Source of the DNA: Actinomycetota bacterium
GTDB lineage: Bacteria > Actinomycetota > Acidimicrobiia > Acidimicrobiales > AC-25
DNA: 20,851 bases
NCBI GenBank assembly: GCA_005888395.1
Contig: VAXF01000044.1
Location: forward strand, 1-20,851
Direction: 5' to 3'
Shown in pieces: positions 13,402-17,852 of the stretch. How positions within the stretch are numbered: the stretch's first letter is position 1; every line of letters begins with the position of its first letter. The notes beneath the pieces were generated by a model that had not been told where the DNA came from, did not search any database, and saw only the letters and a list, made by a program, of their open reading frames with translations. The position numbers and the translations under genes are program-made.

Positions 13402-14286
13402 ATGGCGAGTGCGGCGAAGCCCCGGGCCGCCGGCAAGTCGCCGGTGGCCAAGAAGAAGCAGGTCACGGTCAAGAAGGCCGCGGCCGCGAAGAGGCGGCCC
13501 GCGCCCGTGAAGAAGGCGGTAGCGCCCGCCAAGAAGGCGGTAGCGCCCGCCAAGAAGGCGGCCTCGAGAAAGGCCGCGGCGAAGAAACCCCTTGCCAAGG
13601 GCCCGGTGCCGTCGAAGTCGAAACGACCGGCTGCTCCGGCCAAGAAGGCGACGGCGAAGGCGACGCCGAAAGCCCGGAAGACGGTGGTGCCCAAGAAGGT
13701 CGCGCCGCCCAAGAAGGTCGCGCCGCCCAAGAAGGTCGCGCCGCCCAAGAAGGTCGCGCCGCCGAAGAAGGTCGCGCCGCCGAAGAAGGCCGTCCCCGCC
13801 GAGAAGAAGGTCGCGCCGCCCAAGAAGGTCGCGCCGCCGAAGAAGGCCGTCCCCGCAACGCGTCCGGCCCCACCGCCCGCGCCGCCGCCGGTCAAGAAGC
13901 CGGTCAAGTCGCCCTACGACAAGAAGTTCCTCGATGAGCAGCGAGACCTCTTGAACCAGGAGCGCGAGGTCTACGTCCGTCAGGCCGAGGCATTGCGGGC
14001 CGAAGCCGACCAGCTCGCCGAAGAGATGGAGCCGGGCGACATCCAGTTCGACGAGGAGTCGGGTGAAGGCGGCACGATCAACATCGAGCGCGAGCGCGAC
14101 CTCGCCCTCAGCGCCCAGGCGCGTGCCGCCGTCGACGACATCGACCGGGCGCTGGAGAAGATCGCCGACAACACCTACGGCATCTGCGAGCGCTGCGGGC
14201 AGCCGATCGCCCGCGCCCGCCTGAAGGCGCTCCCGCAGGCGGCGCTGTGCGTCGCGTGCAAGAGCGGCGGACTGCTCGGACGCTGA
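13402..14286 (+). CDS. DksA/TraR-type C4 zinc-finger protein with histone-H1-like N-terminal extension
   Basis: The C-terminal third (about residues 170-294) is a DksA/TraR-like protein. It has a helical coiled-coil stretch (FLDEQRDLLNQEREVYVRQA onward), then a zinc finger with Cys262, Cys265, Cys283 and Cys286 in ICERCGQPIARARLKALPQ plus ALCVAC. Relatives bind RNA polymerase through its secondary channel, but that role is not proven here. The first 170 residues are Lys/Ala/Pro-rich and H1-like. They include seven VAPPKK hexapeptides (residues 100-129 and 137-148) and a Pro-rich hinge. The extension should be disordered and bind nucleic acid. The strong AGGAGG site fixes ATG 13402, although the frame is open to 13132 over the DUF167 gene. 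The DksA-lspA-rluD order is conserved in actinobacteria. Confidence 0.9.
   Translation: MASAAKPRAAGKSPVAKKKQVTVKKAAAAKRRPAPVKKAVAPAKKAVAPAKKAASRKAAAKKPLAKGPVPSKSKRPAAPAKKATAKATPKARKTVVPKKVAPPKKVAPPKKVAPPKKVAPPKKVAPPKKAVPAEKKVAPPKKVAPPKKAVPATRPAPPPAPPPVKKPVKSPYDKKFLDEQRDLLNQEREVYVRQAEALRAEADQLAEEMEPGDIQFDEESGEGGTINIERERDLALSAQARAAVDDIDRALEKIADNTYGICERCGQPIARARLKALPQAALCVACKSGGLLGR
13699..13845 (+). repeat. 18-bp coding repeats (VAPPKK)
   Basis: Five consecutive 18-bp units encode VAPPKK from 13699. A seven-codon variant (AVPAEKK) follows, then two more VAPPKK units to 13845. The units differ mainly in CCC versus CCG for the second Pro. A similar AVAPAKK pair occurs earlier, at about 13516-13557. 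Confidence 0.9.
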
Positions 14287-14741
14287 CTCTCCGCGGCGCG
14301 GCCCGCGCCAGGCTTGTTCTCGCCGGGGTCGCGGCGATCGTGCTCGTCGCCGACCAGGCGACGAAGACCTGGGCCGTGCACCGGTTGCGGCGTGGCCCGA
14401 TCCATATCGTCGGGCCTGTCGACCTCCGCCTCACGTACAACACGGGAGGAGCCTTCGGTCTGGGCGGTGGGCGGGCGCCGTTCTTCATGGCGGCCGCGGT
14501 CGTGCTCGTGGTGGTCCTGGTTCGCCTCGGTCGTGCCGACCGCGGCCTGCTTCCCGCGCTCGCGCTGGGGCTGCTCGTGGGCGGCGCGGCCGGCAACCTC
14601 GCCGATCGGATCTTCCGTCACGCCGCCGGCGGGGTGGTCGACTTCGTGCGTCTGGGATGGTGGCCGACGTTCAACGTGGCCGACGCGGCCATCACCTGCG
14701 GTGGCCTGTTGCTCGTCTTGACGGGCTGGCGTCGCGCGTGA
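14256..14741 (+). CDS. lspA: Lipoprotein signal peptidase LspA (signal peptidase II)
   Basis: LspA cleaves the signal peptide of prolipoproteins in the membrane. The product has four membrane segments and the family motifs VLVADQATKTWAV, YNTGGAFGLG, GAAGNLADRIFRH with catalytic Asp117, and VDFVRLGWWPTFNVADAAIT with catalytic Asp143 (numbering from GTG 14256). Length is 161 residues. The start is uncertain: GTG 14247, GTG 14256 and CTG 14283 are all in frame, and the first two lie inside the end of the DksA-like gene. No clear ribosome site decides between them. Its stop overlaps the rluD start as GTGA, showing coupling. Confidence 0.93.
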   Translation: MQERRTARTLTLRGAARARLVLAGVAAIVLVADQATKTWAVHRLRRGPIHIVGPVDLRLTYNTGGAFGLGGGRAPFFMAAAVVLVVVLVRLGRADRGLLPALALGLLVGGAAGNLADRIFRHAAGGVVDFVRLGWWPTFNVADAAITCGGLLLVLTGWRRA

Positions 14742-15658
14742 CACGGACCACCGAGACCGTCCCTGCGGGGCTCGACGGCGAGCGCATCGACCGGGTGGTC
14801 GCGCTCGTCACCGGCCTCCCGCGCACGGCAGCCGCCGACCTCGTCGCGTCGGGCGCCGTGGAGATCGGCGGCCGGCCGGTCACCACCCGTTCCCGGCGCG
14901 TGACGACGGGTGAGGTCATCGACGTCGACCTGCCCGCGCTCGCGGAGCCCGAGCCGTGCGAGCCCGATGCCGAGGTCGACATCGCAGTCGTGTTCGCCGA
15001 CGAGCACGTCATCGTGTGCGACAAGCCCGCCGGGCTGGTGACGCATCCGGGAGCCGGCAACCGTCGCGGCACACTCGTGCAGGGCCTGCTCGCTCGCTTC
15101 CCCGACCTGGCCGCTGTGGGCGACCCCGCCCGCCCGGGCATCGTGCACCGCCTCGACAAGGGGACGTCCGGCCTCCTCGTGGTGGCCCGCACCCGGGCGG
15201 CATACGCGTCACTGACGCGACAGCTGGCATCGCGCACCGCAGTGCGCGAGTACCTCGCGCTCGCGTGGGGTCATCTCGACGCGTCGGCGGGCGTGATCGA
15301 CGCGCCGGTCGGGCGGGCAGAGCGGCACCGCACGCGCATGGCCGTGTCGGCCCGCGGCAGGGTGGCCCGAACGAGGTACGAGGTGCGGACGCGGTTCTCG
15401 TCTCCCGTGGAGGTGACGCTTGTCTCGTGCCGGCTCGAGACCGGCAGGACCCACCAGATCCGGGTCCACCTCGCCGCCGTCGGCCATCCGGTCGTCGGCG
15501 ACACCCGCTACGGCGGTGCGCGCCGGTCGCTCGCGCCGGGCCGGCCCTTCCTCCACGCGGAGCGACTTTCGTTCGACCACCCGGCGACGGGGGAGCGTCT
15601 GGTGTTCGAGTCGGCCCTGCCCGCCGAGCTGGCCGAGGTGCTGGCCGGGCTTACGTGA
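14738..15658 (+). CDS. rluD: RluD-family large-subunit rRNA pseudouridine synthase (RluA family)
   Basis: This enzyme family isomerises uridines in 23S rRNA. From GTG 14738 the product has 306 residues. It carries an N-terminal S4 RNA-binding domain (GERIDRVVALVTGLPRTAAA, VEIGGRPV), then the catalytic domain with VIVCDKPAGLVTHPG, the catalytic Asp140 in HRLDKGTSGLLVVART, and ETGRTHQIRVHLAAVGHPVV near the end. The GTGA overlap with lspA supports this start, since frame 2 is open further upstream only over lspA. The RluD rather than RluB/C assignment follows from the S4 domain and operon context and is less certain than the family. It converges on the Rrf2 gene with an eight-base overlap of the 3' ends. 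Confidence 0.92.
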   Translation: MTRTTETVPAGLDGERIDRVVALVTGLPRTAAADLVASGAVEIGGRPVTTRSRRVTTGEVIDVDLPALAEPEPCEPDAEVDIAVVFADEHVIVCDKPAGLVTHPGAGNRRGTLVQGLLARFPDLAAVGDPARPGIVHRLDKGTSGLLVVARTRAAYASLTRQLASRTAVREYLALAWGHLDASAGVIDAPVGRAERHRTRMAVSARGRVARTRYEVRTRFSSPVEVTLVSCRLETGRTHQIRVHLAAVGHPVVGDTRYGGARRSLAPGRPFLHAERLSFDHPATGERLVFESALPAELAEVLAGLT

Positions 15659-16091
15659 GCGCGGTGGCGGGGCGGAGGCCGCGGGCGCGCAGGACCATGT
15701 CCTCGAGCGTGAAGGAGTCGAGGTGGTCGCGCATGAGCTCGCCGACGTCGGACCACACCTGGAGGAGCACGCACTGGCCCTCGTGGTCGCATGCCCCGTT
15801 CTGGTGCGGCTCGCCGAAGTCCCCGACCGCGATCGGCCCCTCGACCGCGCTCACGATCTGTCCGAGGGTGATGTCGGCCGGGCTGGTGGCGAGCACGTAG
15901 CCGCCGCCGACCCCCCGCTTCGACCGGACGAGGCCGGCGCCCTTGAGGGCGAGCAGGATCTGCTCCAGGTAGGGCTGGGGCAGCCCGGTGCGCTGGGCGA
16001 TGTCGCGTACCGACGTCGGCCCGGACTCGCGATGGAGCGCGAGAGACAACAGCGCCCGGCTGGCGTAGTCGCCCCGGGTCGAGACCTTCAC
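15651..16091 (-). CDS. Rrf2 family transcriptional regulator with two conserved-region cysteines
   Basis: Rrf2 proteins (IscR, NsrR, CymR and others) bind DNA through a winged helix and often sense iron-sulfur status, NO or cysteine. From GTG 16091 the product has 146 residues. It begins VKVSTRGDYASRALLSLALH, then SVRDIAQRTGLPQPYLEQIL (helix-turn-helix) and RSKRGVGGGYVLA (wing). The region that holds the cluster in IscR has Cys101 and Cys107 (GACDHEGQC). The third cysteine expected about six residues earlier is absent. It could bind a 2Fe-2S cluster with other ligands, act as a thiol sensor, or have lost the cluster. TACCAT lies six bases before the GTG, so the mRNA may be leaderless. The open frame to 16265 overlaps the divergent gene and is not used. 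Confidence 0.88.
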   Translation of the reverse strand: MKVSTRGDYASRALLSLALHRESGPTSVRDIAQRTGLPQPYLEQILLALKGAGLVRSKRGVGGGYVLATSPADITLGQIVSAVEGPIAVGDFGEPHQNGACDHEGQCVLLQVWSDVGELMRDHLDSFTLEDMVLRARGLRPATALT

Positions 16092-16097
16092 GCGCCC

Positions 16098-16168
16098 ATG
16101 GTACGGGACCCGGCCTCTGCTCCCGGCCCGACCTCCCGGGCCGGCCACGACCGGCCGCCTCGTAGGCT
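16098..16168. promoter_or_regulatory. Divergent promoter region between the Rrf2 gene and the phosphodiesterase gene
   Basis: The 86-base gap holds a minus-strand -10 TACCAT (16103-16098) six bases from the Rrf2 GTG, and a plus-strand -10 TAGGCT (16163-16168) nine bases from GTG 16178. Both suggest leaderless or nearly leaderless mRNAs. The inverted repeat GGCCGG / CCGGCC (16139-16144 and 16151-16156) lies between them and could be an operator, but such GC repeats are common in this genome. Confidence 0.4.
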
Positions 16169-16177
16169 GCGGCGGCC

Positions 16178-17272
16178 GTGGAGATGGTGGTGCCCGACTA
16201 CCGGGGCCCGTGCCTGAGCAACGTCGTGCCCGCCCTGCTGGCGCGCGACCACGGCCTCCCGGCATGGTTCCCGGCCGATGCCGGCGCGACCCAGGTCGTC
16301 CTCCTGGTGCTCGACGGGCTCGGCTGGGCGCAACTGCGCGAACGGGTCGCCTCGGCGCGGACGCTCGCCGGTATGACCGGTGGGCCGATCTCGTCGGTGG
16401 TCCCGTCGACGACCGCCGCCGCGCTCACGTCGATCGCGACCGGTGTCCCGCCGGCCCGCCACGGAGTGGTGGGCTACCGCGTCAAGGTCGGGCCGGGGCT
16501 GGTGATGAACGTGCTGCGCTGGGTCACCGCGCAGGGCGACGCACGTGTCGCGGTTCCCCCGGACGAGTTCCAGCCGATCGAGCCGTTTGCCGGCTCCCGC
16601 CCTGCCGTCGTCACGCGCGCCGAGTTCCGCGACGGGGGCTTCTCGATCGCGCACCTGCACGGCACCCGGCTGCACGGATGGCAGACGACGTCGACGCTCG
16701 TCACCAACGTGCGCGTCCTGCTCGAGGCCGGCGAGCGGTTCGTGTACGCGTACTACGACGGCATCGACAAGGTCGCTCACGCGTTCGGGCTGGGCGAGCA
16801 CTACGAGGCCGAGGTCCGCGCGACCGACCGGCTCGTCGACGACCTGCTCGCCGTGCTCCCCTCTGACGCCGCGCTCGTGGTCACGTCCGATCACGGCCAG
16901 GTCGACGTGGGCCGCAACGTCGTCGGCCTGCACGACGACGTGATGGCGCGCACGACGCTTCTGTCGGGTGAGGGTCGCTTTCGCTGGCTCCACGCCCGAG
17001 CCGGGGCGGCCGACCGGCTCGCCGAGGTGACGCGCGAGCGCCACGGCCACCAGGCGTGGGTCAGGACGCGCGACGAGGCGGTCGCGGAGGGCTGGTTCGG
17101 TGGCGAGCTCTCGCGCGCCGCCGAGTCGCGGCTCGGCGACGTGGTGCTGGCCGCGTCCGAGCCCGTCGCCTTCCTCGACCCGGCCGACGTGGCCGAGGCG
17201 AGGATGATCAGTCGCCACGGCTCCCTCACACCCGCCGAGATGTGGGTGCCCCTTTTGGTGGCCCGCACTTGA
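16178..17272 (+). CDS. Type I phosphodiesterase / nucleotide pyrophosphatase family protein (alkaline phosphatase fold)
   Basis: The 364-residue product belongs to the alkaline-phosphatase superfamily of two-metal hydrolases. Metal and nucleophile positions are visible: Asp46 in VVLLVLDGLGW, a Thr nucleophile at 78 or 79 in VPSTTAAALTSIATG, Asp197 and His201 in YYDGIDKVAHAFG, Asp238-His239 in VVTSDHGQVDV, and a late His in SRHGSLTPAEMWVP. No signal peptide or membrane helix is seen, so it is probably cytoplasmic. The substrate is not identifiable from sequence, and nucleotide, phosphodiester or phosphonate substrates are all possible. GTG 16178 is chosen by its distance to a TAGGCT -10. ATG 16184 is an alternative. 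The bpa gene follows after 19 bases and is probably co-transcribed. Confidence 0.87.
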   Translation: MEMVVPDYRGPCLSNVVPALLARDHGLPAWFPADAGATQVVLLVLDGLGWAQLRERVASARTLAGMTGGPISSVVPSTTAAALTSIATGVPPARHGVVGYRVKVGPGLVMNVLRWVTAQGDARVAVPPDEFQPIEPFAGSRPAVVTRAEFRDGGFSIAHLHGTRLHGWQTTSTLVTNVRVLLEAGERFVYAYYDGIDKVAHAFGLGEHYEAEVRATDRLVDDLLAVLPSDAALVVTSDHGQVDVGRNVVGLHDDVMARTTLLSGEGRFRWLHARAGAADRLAEVTRERHGHQAWVRTRDEAVAEGWFGGELSRAAESRLGDVVLAASEPVAFLDPADVAEARMISRHGSLTPAEMWVPLLVART

Positions 17273-17291
17273 TCGCGCGAAGGTCGATCCG

Positions 17292-17759
17292 ATGACCGAT
17301 CAGGGCAACCCGGCCGAGCAGCTCGTCGTCGTCACGCAGCCCGGCCAGCCGGGCGAGCAGGCCGAGGTCGAGTCGCCGGCGAAGGTGCTGCGCATCGGCT
17401 CGATGACCAAGGAGCTGCTGGAGGAGGTGCGCCGCGCGCCGCTCGACGAGGCAGGCCGCATCCGCCTGCGCGAGATCTACGAGACCTCGGTGCGGGAGCT
17501 GGCCGACGTGCTGTCGGGCGACCTGCGAGACGAGCTCTCGCGCTTGAGCCTGTCGTTTGGCGAGGAGGCGCCGAGCGAGGCCGAGCTGCGGGTGGCCCAG
17601 GCGCAGCTCGTCGGCTGGCTCGAGGGCCTGTTCCACGGCATCCAGGCCACGATCTTCGCCCAGCAGATGGCCGCCCGGGCCCAGCTCGAGGAGCTCCAGC
17701 GCCGCGGCCTCCCCGCGCCGCGCGGCGACCAGCCACCCCCGGGCGGCACCTACCTCTAA
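17292..17759 (+). CDS. bpa: Bacterial proteasome activator Bpa (PafE) family protein
   Basis: Bpa/PafE is an ATP-independent ring that docks on the 20S proteasome of actinobacteria and feeds it unfolded proteins. The 155-residue product matches the M. tuberculosis Rv3780 pattern as I recall it: PAKVLRIGSMTKELLEEVRR (residues 29-48), APLDEAGRIRLREI, then AELRVAQAQLVGWLEGLFHG and IQATIFAQQMAARAQLEE. The N-terminus (1-28) is disordered. The C-terminus ends GGTYL. Mycobacterial Bpa ends GQYL, the motif that inserts into the proteasome alpha-ring pockets, so the penultimate Tyr-Leu is kept. A GAAGG ribosome site precedes ATG 17292. Its presence predicts that this genome encodes a 20S proteasome elsewhere. 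Confidence 0.93.
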   Translation: MTDQGNPAEQLVVVTQPGQPGEQAEVESPAKVLRIGSMTKELLEEVRRAPLDEAGRIRLREIYETSVRELADVLSGDLRDELSRLSLSFGEEAPSEAELRVAQAQLVGWLEGLFHGIQATIFAQQMAARAQLEELQRRGLPAPRGDQPPPGGTYL

Positions 17760-17815
17760 CGCCCTCCGCCACCCACCCGGCGGTGGTACCGTCGGGAACT
17801 ACAGCGGTGTAACTC

Positions 17816-17839
17816 TTGTCCACAGGCCCCTGTGGACAA
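17816..17839. promoter_or_regulatory. Inverted pair of perfect DnaA boxes upstream of dnaE
   Basis: Eleven-base arms TTGTCCACAGG (17816-17826) and CCTGTGGACAA (17829-17839) form a perfect inverted repeat around CC. Each arm contains TTGTCCACA (17816-17824, and 17839-17831 on the minus strand), which is the actinobacterial DnaA-box consensus. It lies five bases before the dnaE ribosome site. It could be a DnaA-binding regulatory site for dnaE, or an RNA hairpin close to the start codon. Confidence 0.75.
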
Positions 17840-17843
17840 TGTC

Positions 17844-17848
17844 GGAGG
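17844..17848 (+). promoter_or_regulatory. Ribosome binding site fixing the dnaE start
   Basis: GGAGG ends four bases before GTG 17853. It supports this GTG and not the ATG at 17840, which is in another frame. TACCGT at 17787-17792 is a possible -10, set in the same GGTACCGTC context as the ftsZ -10, but no -35 is seen upstream of it. Confidence 0.6.
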
Positions 17849-17852
17849 ACCA

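Noticed and set aside
13699..13845. Regular 18-bp repeats as a CRISPR array
   Set aside because: The units are contiguous with no spacers and are in-frame coding hexapeptides (VAPPKK).
17766..17783. Terminator after bpa from the CCGCC / GGCGG repeat
   Set aside because: The stem is only five bases with an eight-base loop and no T-run.
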